A stretch of 64,000 nucleotides of DNA from CAZCBN01 sp964496975 (lineage in GTDB: Bacteria > Planctomycetota > Phycisphaerae > Phycisphaerales > UBA1924), in NCBI GenBank assembly GCA_964496975.1, contig CAZCBN010000001.1, positions 81,682 to 145,681 of the forward strand, given 5' to 3'. Positions 23,721 to 31,152 of the stretch are shown piece by piece. Under the pieces are notes generated by a model. That model did not search any database. It saw only the letters and a program-made list of their open reading frames with translations, and was not told the DNA's origin. Both the position numbers and the translations under genes were made by a program. How positions within the stretch are numbered: position 1 is the stretch's first letter; every line of letters begins with the position of its first letter.

Positions 23721-25502
23721 ATGCTGCTCCTGGACGCTGAGCTTGACACACTTCTCGCGGCCATCGCCACCGGCGACGCGCGCGTGGTATCGCCGCTGTT
23801 TGCCGCCTACCTCGCGGCCGAGCCGCGCGCCGGACGAAAGCGGCATCTGGCCGGCCTGCAGTTGCTGGCGCGCGGCCACCGCGGCGAGGCCAGCGCGAGA
23901 CTGGAGGCGGCGGCACTCGAGGCGCCGGACGCCGGCGCAATCCGCAACAACCACGGCCATGTGCTGATGCTCCGGGAACAATGGGACGCGGCGGCGGCGC
24001 AGCTGCGCGCCGCGCATGCGCTGCTCCCATCGGCCATCGAACCGCTGGTCAATCTGGCGGACATCCTGGCGCTCTGTGACCTGCCGTCGGAAGCGCGCCG
24101 CGTCCTCGACCGCGCGCTGGCGATCGCGCCCGATCATCCCGACACCGCCCTCCGTCTGCTCCGGCTCAGCCTCCGCCTCTCCGATCAGGCCGGCGCGGCG
24201 CACGCCGCGTCCATCCTGGCGCGCGCGCCGGCGCCGTCGGCCGCCGCCTCGTACGGCCTCGGCCGGTACTGCGAACACATCGGCGATCTGGACGCCGCCG
24301 CGCGCCACTTCTCAGCCGCGGCGGCGATGGGCAGCGGCGCAGCGCACAGCCGCCTGGCCCGGCAGGCGCTCGATCGTCACGACCTGGATGCGCTCACCCG
24401 CCATGCGGCGCTGGCGACGACGCTGGCACCCGATGACAGTGACGCCTGGCGCGTGCGCGCGCTTTCGCATCAGCTGGACGGCGACCTCGCCGGGGCGCGG
24501 CGCGCGGCCCACCTGGCGTTTGCCTGCAGCCGCCAGACCGCCCGTGACGTCGCCAACTACATCGAGACCCTGGCGTTCGACCTCGGGACCGAGGTGTCGC
24601 TGGCCGGGTACGAGTCGCGCTGGAGCACGCGGACTCCGCAGCCGGAGGCGGCCCGGTCGCGGTTCTCCGGCCGGCGATGGCTGGGCCAGCCTGCCGGCAG
24701 CGACCACGACCTCCTGATCCACACGGAACAGGGACTCGGCGACGCGCTGCAGTACATCCGTTGCGTCAGCGCCGTGCAGGCGCTCGGATGGCGCGTACAC
24801 CTGGCCACTCATCCCGCCCTTCTCCGGTTGCTGGCACGCGTGCCTGGCGTCGCCTCCGTCACCACCCTCGAGGAGGCCGCGGCGCTGCCGTGGCACTGCC
24901 CGACGGCGAGCCTGCCCTTTGCGGTTGAGCCGCAGCTGGGTGATCCGGCCGCCAGTGTCCCGTACGTGTCGGCCGACCCCGCCGACATCGAGACCTGGCG
25001 GCGCCGGCTCGCGGGCGGCCCGGGGCCCACGGTCGGACTCGTCACCAGCTGCAATCCCCGGCACCCGCGACACGCCCAGCGATCGATCCCGTGGGCCCTG
25101 ATCGCGCCGCTCGCGCGGGTCGCAGGCGTGACGTTCGTCCTGATTCAGCCCGACGAGGCGGGCGGCCCCCCGCGGTTTCGCCGCGCGCCCTCGACGTGGC
25201 CGGGCCCGGCGCGACTCCTCGATGTCAGCGATCATGGCGGCGACCTGCTCGAGACCGCCGCCGCAATCGCCGCGCTCGACCTGCTGGTCACCGTCGATAC
25301 CGCCCTGCTCCACCTCGGCGGGGCGCTGGGCCAGCCGGTCTGGGCGTTGCTGTCCGCGTATCCGCAGGCGCGGTGGCTGCCGCGTCCCGGCCGGACGTGG
25401 TACCCCACGGTGCGACTCTTTCAGCAATCAGTGCCGGGCGACTGGACCGCAGTCATTGAGTCGGTGCGGGCCGAGCTGAGTGCGGCTTACGCCCGCAAGT
25501 GA
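23721..25502 (+). CDS. TPR protein with C-terminal glycosyltransferase-9-like domain
   Basis: 593 residues. Residues about 10-300 are tetratricopeptide repeats (e.g. NNHGHVLMLREQWDAAAAQL, LVNLADILALCDLPSEARRV). From about 330 onward the sequence resembles the ADP-heptose/GT9-like domain often fused to TPRs: LIHTEQGLGDALQYIRCV, VGLVTSCNPRHP, and LLVTVDTALLHLGGALGQPVWALLS near the end. TPR-GT fusions of this type may glycosylate proteins or act as scaffolds. No Shine-Dalgarno sequence precedes the ATG; TATCAT at 23703-23708 may drive a leaderless message. It overlaps the next (convergent) sulfotransferase gene by 16 bp. Confidence 0.8.
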   Translation: MLLLDAELDTLLAAIATGDARVVSPLFAAYLAAEPRAGRKRHLAGLQLLARGHRGEASARLEAAALEAPDAGAIRNNHGHVLMLREQWDAAAAQLRAAHALLPSAIEPLVNLADILALCDLPSEARRVLDRALAIAPDHPDTALRLLRLSLRLSDQAGAAHAASILARAPAPSAAASYGLGRYCEHIGDLDAAARHFSAAAAMGSGAAHSRLARQALDRHDLDALTRHAALATTLAPDDSDAWRVRALSHQLDGDLAGARRAAHLAFACSRQTARDVANYIETLAFDLGTEVSLAGYESRWSTRTPQPEAARSRFSGRRWLGQPAGSDHDLLIHTEQGLGDALQYIRCVSAVQALGWRVHLATHPALLRLLARVPGVASVTTLEEAAALPWHCPTASLPFAVEPQLGDPAASVPYVSADPADIETWRRRLAGGPGPTVGLVTSCNPRHPRHAQRSIPWALIAPLARVAGVTFVLIQPDEAGGPPRFRRAPSTWPGPARLLDVSDHGGDLLETAAAIAALDLLVTVDTALLHLGGALGQPVWALLSAYPQARWLPRPGRTWYPTVRLFQQSVPGDWTAVIESVRAELSAAYARK

Positions 25503-26149
25503 GTCGGGCCGCGACCCGGCTCGTGCCCGGCATACCCAAACGCCTCGATATCTTCGCGATAAGTCACGGCCACCTTCGCTGCCAGGTCGTCGGTGTAATA
25601 ACTCGCCGCCGCCTCGTGGGTGGAGGCGTTCAGCTGCGGCAGCGGGCCTGACGGCAGGCCAAGGCGACGGCAGACATGGTCGAAGTCGTCCTGCAGACGC
25701 TCGAAGCGGCCGATGAAGTCCAGGGACAGGCGGCCGACGGCATCAATCAGAAATGACTGTTGCGCCGCGAACCACGTGTCTGCCCGCGTCCGTTCGCTCT
25801 CGAGCAACAGCGGCAGGTACCGCTGGGGATACGCCTGGAACAGCGGCCGGTGGGCGTTCCGGAAGAACGCGCACGAAATGAACCGATCCCACGGGTTCCG
25901 GACGAATGCAAATTTGAAATAGCCGGACCACGCCTCGGCAGGCAGCCACGGCTGGGCCTCAACCGCGCGAATGTGCCCGTGTCCGATTCGCGCCAGCGCG
26001 TCGATGGGCAGGCGCCGCGACGCTTGCCAGTCGGACTGTTCCCAATCGCGCACCGGATCCAGATGGGGCCGCAGCGCGGCCCGGATGGACTGAGTGCCGG
26101 TCTTCGGGACCGCGAGAAAGATGAACCTCCTGGAGTGGCAGACGATCAT
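25487..26149 (-). CDS. sulfotransferase family 2 protein
   Basis: 220 residues. RRFIFLAVPKTGTQSIRAAL is the 5'-phosphosulfate-binding loop and YFKFAFVRNPWDRFISCAFF the 3'-phosphate-binding segment with the conserved Arg and Ser, as in Golgi carbohydrate sulfotransferase relatives (Sulfotransfer_2). These act on hydroxyls of sugars in eukaryotes; bacterial members usually sulfate surface glycans or lipids. TATAGT lies 14 bases before the ATG on the minus strand, and the same sequence read on the plus strand (TATACT) may serve the divergent tail-collar gene. Confidence 0.88.
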   Translation of the reverse strand: MIVCHSRRFIFLAVPKTGTQSIRAALRPHLDPVRDWEQSDWQASRRLPIDALARIGHGHIRAVEAQPWLPAEAWSGYFKFAFVRNPWDRFISCAFFRNAHRPLFQAYPQRYLPLLLESERTRADTWFAAQQSFLIDAVGRLSLDFIGRFERLQDDFDHVCRRLGLPSGPLPQLNASTHEAAASYYTDDLAAKVAVTYREDIEAFGYAGHEPGRGPTHLRA

Positions 26150-26247
26150 GGCACGTCAGACCGACTATACTCCTGCCACACCGTTCAGTCGTGTGTGTGG
26201 AGCCGTTGTTCAGACGGCGCGGTCGTCACTGCGTAGAGGAGATGTCG

Positions 26248-26895
26248 ATGGAAGCATTTATCGGAACGATTCAGGCCTTCGGATTCAACTTTCCACCGCG
26301 CGGCTGGGCGCCGTGTGACGGACGCCAGCTCTCGATCGCGCAGTGGAGCGCCGTCTTCTCGCTGCTGGGCACCCAGTTTGGCGGCAACGGGCAGACCACG
26401 TTCGCGCTGCCTGACCTGCGCGGGCGCCACATGGTCAACCAGGGACAGGGCCCTGGCCTGCAGATGTACACGATCGGGCAGACTGGCGGCGCGGAAAGCA
26501 CCACGCTGACCCAGGGCCAGATGCCGATGCACACGCACATCGCGGTGGCGCAGCCGCACACCCACTCGACCCAGGCGCACACCCACACCAACACCGCGAC
26601 GTCGGCGCTGTTTGCCGAGCGTCTCGCCGGGAATCTGGCCAACCCGAACGGCAACATGATGGCGTCGGCGGCCAACATGTACCTCGCGCCGGCGGCCCAG
26701 AACAACGTGCAGCTCGCGGCCGACTCGATCACCACCGCGGTCACGATTGATCAGGCGGCGGTCACACTCGACCCCGCCACCGTCACCGTCACCAACAGCG
26801 CGGCCGGCGGCTCCCAGCCGTTCGACAACCGTCCGCCGTACCTCTGCGTGAACATCTGCATCTGCCTCGAAGGCATCTTCCCGTCGCGGAACTGA
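26248..26895 (+). CDS. phage tail-collar-type protein (microcystin-dependent protein family)
   Basis: 215 residues from the ATG at 26248, six bases after AGAGGAG. The N-terminus FIGTIQAFGFNFPPRGWAPC followed by DGRQLSI and TTFALPDLRGR is the tail-collar signature, the middle is His-rich (MPMHTHIAVAQPHTHSTQAH), and the end NRPPYLCVNICICLEGIFPS is the family's standard C-terminus. In phages this domain sits in short tail fibres; free bacterial copies (MdpB-like) occur near surface-glycan and sulfotransferase genes with unknown roles. There are no other phage genes here, so a prophage is unlikely. It is 7 bp upstream of the periplasmic-binding-fold gene, forming an operon. Confidence 0.88.
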   Translation: MEAFIGTIQAFGFNFPPRGWAPCDGRQLSIAQWSAVFSLLGTQFGGNGQTTFALPDLRGRHMVNQGQGPGLQMYTIGQTGGAESTTLTQGQMPMHTHIAVAQPHTHSTQAHTHTNTATSALFAERLAGNLANPNGNMMASAANMYLAPAAQNNVQLAADSITTAVTIDQAAVTLDPATVTVTNSAAGGSQPFDNRPPYLCVNICICLEGIFPSRN

Positions 26896-26902
26896 CGCGC
26901 CG

Positions 26903-28036
26903 ATGTCCCTGGGCCGTTCCGGCCCGCTCCGCGTGGGCGTGTTGCCGCCAGGTTCGAGTTTCGTGCCGCTGCTGGCAGAGGATCTGCTTGCGGCCTTGGA
27001 ACTCGGCCTGGCGGACGCGGGCGTGCCGGCTGAACTCGTGGCCGAGTTCGCCGACCACAATGCCGACCCGAAGGTGGTCGCGCCGAAAGCGCAACAACTG
27101 CTCGTCGGTCAACGATGCGCGTGCGTGGTCGCGCCCCTGAACGTCTCGTTGATGGAGCGGCTGGCGCCGAACTTCCAGTTCCGGAACAGCCCGCTGCTGG
27201 CCCTGACCCTCGGCGAAGACCCACTGTTCGACACCGCGCGCAATCCCTGCCTGTTCGTGCACAGTCACCAGCTGTGGCGCGCAGCCTGGATGTGCGGGTA
27301 CCTCGGCGTCCGTCGCTTCGGCCCCCGCGCGGCGATGCTGCTGGGCCTGCACGACGGCGGCTACGGGCTGGCGTTTGCGTTCCAGCTGGGCCTGGAGGCC
27401 GCGGGCGGAGAGGTGGCCCACGTGGCCGTGACGCACCGGCACTCGCGCCGTGACGATCCGAGCGACGACATCGCGGCGGCGTTGCGCGCGACCCCCGACT
27501 TCGTGTGGGCGGCCTACTCCGGTCTCGAAGCCATCTCGTTCCTGCAGGCCTACGCGCGACGGCCCGGCCTGGCCGCGCTGCCCATCATCGGGCTGTCACC
27601 GCTGGTCGAGGATCACGTCCGTGCCGGAGTGGGCGCCGCCGCGGCCGGCCTGCACATCGTCACCCCCGGTCCGTCGTCGGCCGACCAGCATGCCCTCACG
27701 CTCGCGCTGACGAAGGCGCTGACGCGCCGGCCGCATCCGTATGTGGTGCTGGCGTACGAATCCGCGCGACTCCTCGGTCTGGCGGCCGGACGTGTGGCCG
27801 GCGGCCAGGCCGATCTGCCGGCCGCGCTCCGCGACGTTGCGTTTGACAGCGCCCGCGGCGCGGTGCGGTTTGACGATGGCGTCGAACGTCCAATCCCGTT
27901 CTGCCTGCGACGGATGACCGCTGACGGCGAAACCGTCGACGATGTCGACGGGGTGCCCGCCCTCGACGAGCAATGCGGCGCGGCCCGCCGCAATCTCGTC
28001 AAGCAGGGTTGGGTCAATCCCTACCTCTGCGCGTGA
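26903..28036 (+). CDS. periplasmic-binding-fold (Leu/Ile/Val-type) protein lacking a signal peptide
   Basis: 377 residues. The sequence follows type 1 periplasmic binding proteins: LRVGVLPPGSSFVPLLAEDL, a mid-region AAMLLGLHDGGYGLAFAFQL and LPIIGLSPLVEDH, with the HPYVVLAYESARLLGLAAGR end typical of branched-chain amino-acid/ABC binding proteins. There is no signal peptide or lipobox, so it should stay in the cytoplasm, and no ABC permease or ATPase genes are nearby. It probably serves as a cytoplasmic ligand sensor or a repurposed fold. It is placed between the tail-collar gene (7 bp) and the formyltransferase gene (1 bp overlap, TGATG), so all three are likely co-translated. Confidence 0.72.
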   Translation: MSLGRSGPLRVGVLPPGSSFVPLLAEDLLAALELGLADAGVPAELVAEFADHNADPKVVAPKAQQLLVGQRCACVVAPLNVSLMERLAPNFQFRNSPLLALTLGEDPLFDTARNPCLFVHSHQLWRAAWMCGYLGVRRFGPRAAMLLGLHDGGYGLAFAFQLGLEAAGGEVAHVAVTHRHSRRDDPSDDIAAALRATPDFVWAAYSGLEAISFLQAYARRPGLAALPIIGLSPLVEDHVRAGVGAAAAGLHIVTPGPSSADQHALTLALTKALTRRPHPYVVLAYESARLLGLAAGRVAGGQADLPAALRDVAFDSARGAVRFDDGVERPIPFCLRRMTADGETVDDVDGVPALDEQCGAARRNLVKQGWVNPYLCA

Positions 28037-29046
28037 TGACCGTCCACGCGTCACCGCCTCGCACGGTCCTGTTTGCCGACGGCCTGGTGGCGCAGCCGAC
28101 GATGGAGGCCCTGCTCGGCGCCGGGTGGGTGGCCGGACTGGTCACGCCGCGTGCGTCAGTCGAGGCCTCGCCACTGCGCCTGCTGGCGCGTCACCAGTCG
28201 GTCCCCGTGCTCGACGTCACCCGCGCGGATCTTGCGGCCGGCATCGACACCTGGCTGCAGACCTGCCGGCCGGATCTGGTGTTGTCGATCGCGTTTCCCT
28301 ATCGCATCCCCGCGTCGCTGATCGCGATGCCGCCCCTGGGCGCGTTCAACGTACACGGCGGACGTTTGCCCAGGTATCGCGGGCCGCAGCCGGTGTTCTG
28401 GCAACTCGTCAATCAGGAGTCCGAGGGCGCCGTCGCCGTACACCTCATGGACGAGGCGTTCGATCGCGGCCCGGTGGCGGTGTCGCACCCGATCCCGATT
28501 GATCCGGACGACACCCATGGCCTCCACACCGTCCGCGTGGCCTTCGCCGCGGTGGCCGCGGTCCGGGCCCTGTGCGCGGCCCTCCTCCAGTTCGGCCGCC
28601 GCCTCCCCCTCGAGCCGCAGGAGGAAGCCGCCGCCGGCTTTCAGCGGCGGCCGGCCTACGACGACCTGGTCATTCGATGGGACCAGCACACGGGGCGTGA
28701 CATTCGCGCACGCGTCAAGGCGGGAAACCCGTGGAACCACGGCGCGTTCACCTCGCTCAAGGGCGTGGACCTTCGACTGACCGACGTGACGCTGATCGAA
28801 GGCGCCGGCCGGCCGTCGGCCGCCCCCGGTGAGGTGCTGGCCGTTCACGCCGCTGACGGCGTGTTGATCAACTGCCGGGACGGGTCGGCGCTGCGCGCCG
28901 ACGTGATCTCCCTGCGCGAAGGACTGCTGCCGGGACGCGCGCTGGCGGCCTTCGGGGTGACGGCGGGTGATTGCTTCACGCCTCCGGTGTCGACCGGACC
29001 GGACGCCGGCGCTCGAGGTCCTGCCACACCGCCTCGAGCGTCGTAA
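28036..29046 (+). CDS. methionyl-tRNA formyltransferase-like formyltransferase
   Basis: 336 residues. The catalytic region is intact: GAFNVHGGRLPRYRGPQPVF holds the Asn and His of the Asn-His-Asp triad and VHLMDEAFDRGPVAVSHPI the Asp. A C-terminal domain follows (RRPAYDDLVIRWD...). The first 100 residues are a Rossmann-like 10-formyl-tetrahydrofolate-binding region. Sugar and amino-acid N-formyltransferases share this plan (e.g. for formylated aminosugars), and the setting among glycan genes suits that better than tRNA modification. It starts by TGATG overlap with the upstream gene. The last 71 bp overlap the sulfotransferase gene on the other strand. Confidence 0.82.
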   Translation: MTVHASPPRTVLFADGLVAQPTMEALLGAGWVAGLVTPRASVEASPLRLLARHQSVPVLDVTRADLAAGIDTWLQTCRPDLVLSIAFPYRIPASLIAMPPLGAFNVHGGRLPRYRGPQPVFWQLVNQESEGAVAVHLMDEAFDRGPVAVSHPIPIDPDDTHGLHTVRVAFAAVAAVRALCAALLQFGRRLPLEPQEEAAAGFQRRPAYDDLVIRWDQHTGRDIRARVKAGNPWNHGAFTSLKGVDLRLTDVTLIEGAGRPSAAPGEVLAVHAADGVLINCRDGSALRADVISLREGLLPGRALAAFGVTAGDCFTPPVSTGPDAGARGPATPPRAS

Positions 29047-29899
29047 GGTCCACGCCAGGAATGCCGGCAGCGGGGTCGCCCTGAAACGGTTCAAACGGCC
29101 GCTTGGCGTGTGTGGCGCAGCGCAGGGCGATCTGCGCCCGTGAGGGCGCGTCATCCGGCAGGCCCATCCAGCGGGCGGCGCGCAGAAACGCCGCCGGGAA
29201 CCCTTCGTCGTAGCTCACCAGCAGGCTGCGGGCATCGGACGCCGACAGCGACGACAACGCGCGATAGTGATGCTCGAGCACCGCCGCCGCGTACTGGTCC
29301 AGACTCACCCGTTCCGGATCGTACGCCACGGTGAACGGCGCCGGGTCGAGCAGACCGGGCACCATGTGCATCCCGCGCATCCTCCGCTGTGACGCCAGCA
29401 CGGCGGCCGGGGCGCGATACAGCAGGATGAATGGGACACCGGGGAACCACTGGCGGAGTTCCGAGGCATGAAATACGTGCCAGCAGTCCGCCTTCACGAA
29501 GAGCCGGCCGCCGGGGGCCAGTTGTCCCAGCAGCGACAGCGCCCTGGTGAAGTACTCCTCGCGATTCACGCGACTCGACCGGAGCAGCTGATCGAGCACG
29601 GGGGCCTCGGACACGACCACGTTGCGCGCGTCGAGCGCGAGGAGTTGCGCGAACAGGGTCGACCCGCATCGGGACACGTGAAAGATGAACGCGCCCGGAG
29701 CGGCGGCGCGCGGGACCGGCGCCTCGAGAATCGCCTCGACCGGCGTGAACCGGCGCCCGCCGCCTTCACGGATCACACGCGCGACGGACGCTTCGAACAA
29801 CGGCTCGATGAAGCGGACCCCGGCCACGTCAATCCACTCGCAGCGCTCGACGCCATCCACGGTGACGAGACGTGCCGGCACCCAGCAGGGCTCGCTCAC
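28976..29899 (-). CDS. sulfotransferase-like protein
   Basis: 307 residues from GTG 29899. The PAPS loop is FIFHVSRCGSTLFAQLL (SRCGST form) and FILLYRAPAAVLASQRRM fits the second PAPS-binding element. N-terminal ~60 residues carry a short domain of unknown type (CEWIDVAGVRFIEP). It overlaps the upstream hydroxylase gene by 4 bp (GTGA), so they form an operon. This SRCGSTL-type group often sits next to Asp/Asn-hydroxylase-like genes, but that association is from general knowledge, not from this window alone. The 3' end runs antisense to the formyltransferase gene. Confidence 0.78.
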   Translation of the reverse strand: MSEPCWVPARLVTVDGVERCEWIDVAGVRFIEPLFEASVARVIREGGGRRFTPVEAILEAPVPRAAAPGAFIFHVSRCGSTLFAQLLALDARNVVVSEAPVLDQLLRSSRVNREEYFTRALSLLGQLAPGGRLFVKADCWHVFHASELRQWFPGVPFILLYRAPAAVLASQRRMRGMHMVPGLLDPAPFTVAYDPERVSLDQYAAAVLEHHYRALSSLSASDARSLLVSYDEGFPAAFLRAARWMGLPDDAPSRAQIALRCATHAKRPFEPFQGDPAAGIPGVDLTTLEAVWQDLERRRPVRSTPEA

Positions 29900-30579
29900 C
29901 CGTCGGCCTCGAGCGCGTCGGCCAGCCGCCGGTCCGTCTCGGTGCCCCGGCTGCGCAGTTCCTCGACCACGCGGCGACGCACCTCCGGCCTCATCCGGCG
30001 CGCGTCGGCATCGGCGGCGAAGTCGTACCCCGCGGCCGCAAACACGGCGTCCGACCACTCGTTCCGGCGGCCATCGATGATCAGGTGCACGCGGTCGCTG
30101 GCGCCCTCGTTGCTGACGCTGTGCGGCCGCGTGAAATCCGCATACCAGCATTCGCCGGGCTGCATCACGAGCCGATGGCCGGCGACGACGAACCGGGTCT
30201 CGGCATTGGTGGTGATGGGCACGTGCAGGCGGAAGAACCCTTCCGCGTAGGACGCGCCGCGATCGGTGTGTTCGGCGATCACGCTGCCCGGCGTGAGCCG
30301 CAGCAGCCGGACGGTCTCCAGCGGGCACGCAAAGGTGTCGAGCACCTCGCGGAAGTAGGCGCACGCCTGCAGCAGGGACGCCTCGCGATACCCCTCGAGC
30401 CCCGGAATCGACAGCAGGTCGTCCTCGGCCCCGGAGGCCGAACGCAGCGCCACGCCGCCCCATTCGCCGGCGTAATCACGGCGATTGGCGTGTGGCTGCC
30501 AGGCCTGGCGGCAGTGCTCCAGGTCGCCGGCCAGCCGGACCGGGTCGAACCTGAACGGCAGTTGCAGAACGACGGTCAA
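29896..30579 (-). CDS. aspartyl/asparaginyl beta-hydroxylase-like oxygenase
   Basis: 227 residues if TTG 30579 is the start; there is no obvious ATG upstream in frame. SVIAEHTDRGASYAEG has the iron ligands His and Asp, RLHVPITTNAETRFVVAGHR and the distal WYADFTRPHSVSNEG complete the cupin core, and RVHLIIDGRRNEW ends it. It resembles the oxygenase at 14295 in fold but is not a close copy. The TTG overlaps the stop codon of a remnant of a DUF3500 gene (TTGA), which suggests that an intact DUF3500 gene once lay upstream in the same operon. It is co-transcribed with the sulfotransferase at 28976. Confidence 0.75.
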   Translation of the reverse strand: MTVVLQLPFRFDPVRLAGDLEHCRQAWQPHANRRDYAGEWGGVALRSASGAEDDLLSIPGLEGYREASLLQACAYFREVLDTFACPLETVRLLRLTPGSVIAEHTDRGASYAEGFFRLHVPITTNAETRFVVAGHRLVMQPGECWYADFTRPHSVSNEGASDRVHLIIDGRRNEWSDAVFAAAGYDFAADADARRMRPEVRRRVVEELRSRGTETDRRLADALEADG

Positions 30580-30663
30580 TGTAGGTGCGCCTTGTAGTGC
30601 TCTCTCAGCAGGTCGCGTCCGAAGTCGCCGTCGAAGTCCCGCCACACGGAGTGGATGTGGTTG
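30576..30663 (-). pseudogene. 3' fragment of a DUF3500 gene (30 codons with stop)
   Basis: The minus strand encodes NHIHSVWRDFDGDFGRDLLR followed by EHYKAHLH and a stop. It matches the last residues of the intact DUF3500 protein at 55134-56174, which ends EHYQAHVH. At DNA level the 88 bases match 55134-55221 with three mismatches, and homology stops abruptly at 30663. The rest of the gene is absent. Both copies are on the minus strand, so they are direct repeats 24.5 kb apart. Bases 30664-30817 next to it hold nothing I can recognise. Confidence 0.85.
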
Positions 30664-30817
30664 CTGCCCCGGACGCCTCCGTCGGCGTCTGGGCAGCGCG
30701 CGTCCCGGCGACGGCGCGTCGTTCCAGCCTGCTTCCTCGCCGCGGCCTGGAAGATGACGCGGCAAGTATACACGCGTCGCGCACAGTGCGCCGCGGCCGC
30801 CGGCGCGCGGTGAGCCC

Positions 30818-31140
30818 GTGTATCGCCGGGTGGTTACACACCGTCTCGACCTGGTCCTCGGTGGGACACTCGCGATCGCAACTCTGCCGCTGGCGGCAGC
30901 GGTGACCTGGCGGTCATGGCCTGCCTGGGGCGGCCGCTCTTCTTCCATCAATGGCGGCCGGGCCAACACGGCCGGTTGTTCGGGTTGACGACCGCTGCTG
31001 CCGGATTACCTGCCTCACTACTCCGCTCGTCAGGCCCGGCGCCACGACGTGCGCCCAGAGCTGACGGGGCTGTCGCAGGTGTCGGGTCGCAATGCCCTTG
31101 ACTGGCACACTCGGCTCGAACTGGATGTGGCCTACTGGCA
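30818..31140 (+). pseudogene. decayed bacterial sugar transferase (phosphoglycosyltransferase)
   Basis: Three pieces in different frames. From GTG 30818 the frame reads VYRRVVTHRLDLVLGG, the usual N-terminus of a WcaJ/PssY-type transferase. From 30916 a second frame reads MACLGRPLFFHQWRPGQHGR, the entry of the catalytic domain. From 30989 a third frame reads RPLLPDYLPHYSARQARRHD and then VRPELTGLSQVSGRNALDWH, the characteristic C-terminal part. The central catalytic part (Asp-Glu motif, about 80 residues) and the C-terminal end are missing. The intact enzyme would attach the first sugar phosphate to undecaprenyl phosphate and start repeat-unit synthesis. Confidence 0.85.
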
Positions 31141-31152
31141 ATCCCGCCCGAG

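Noticed and set aside
26248..26895. Possible prophage indicated by the tail-collar protein
   Set aside because: No capsid, terminase, integrase or lysis genes are near, and free tail-collar proteins of this type are common in bacterial surface-glycan regions.
21678..30579. A complete lasso-peptide biosynthetic cluster
   Set aside because: No asparagine-synthetase-like cyclase or transglutaminase-like protease was found on either strand, and the precursor lacks an acid at ring positions 7-9. Only a partial similarity is claimed.
30664..30817. A small gene between the two pseudogenes
   Set aside because: Short frames here (e.g. 30576-30773 on the minus strand) are low-complexity Arg/Ala sequence fused to the DUF3500 remnant; no ribosome site or recognisable domain.
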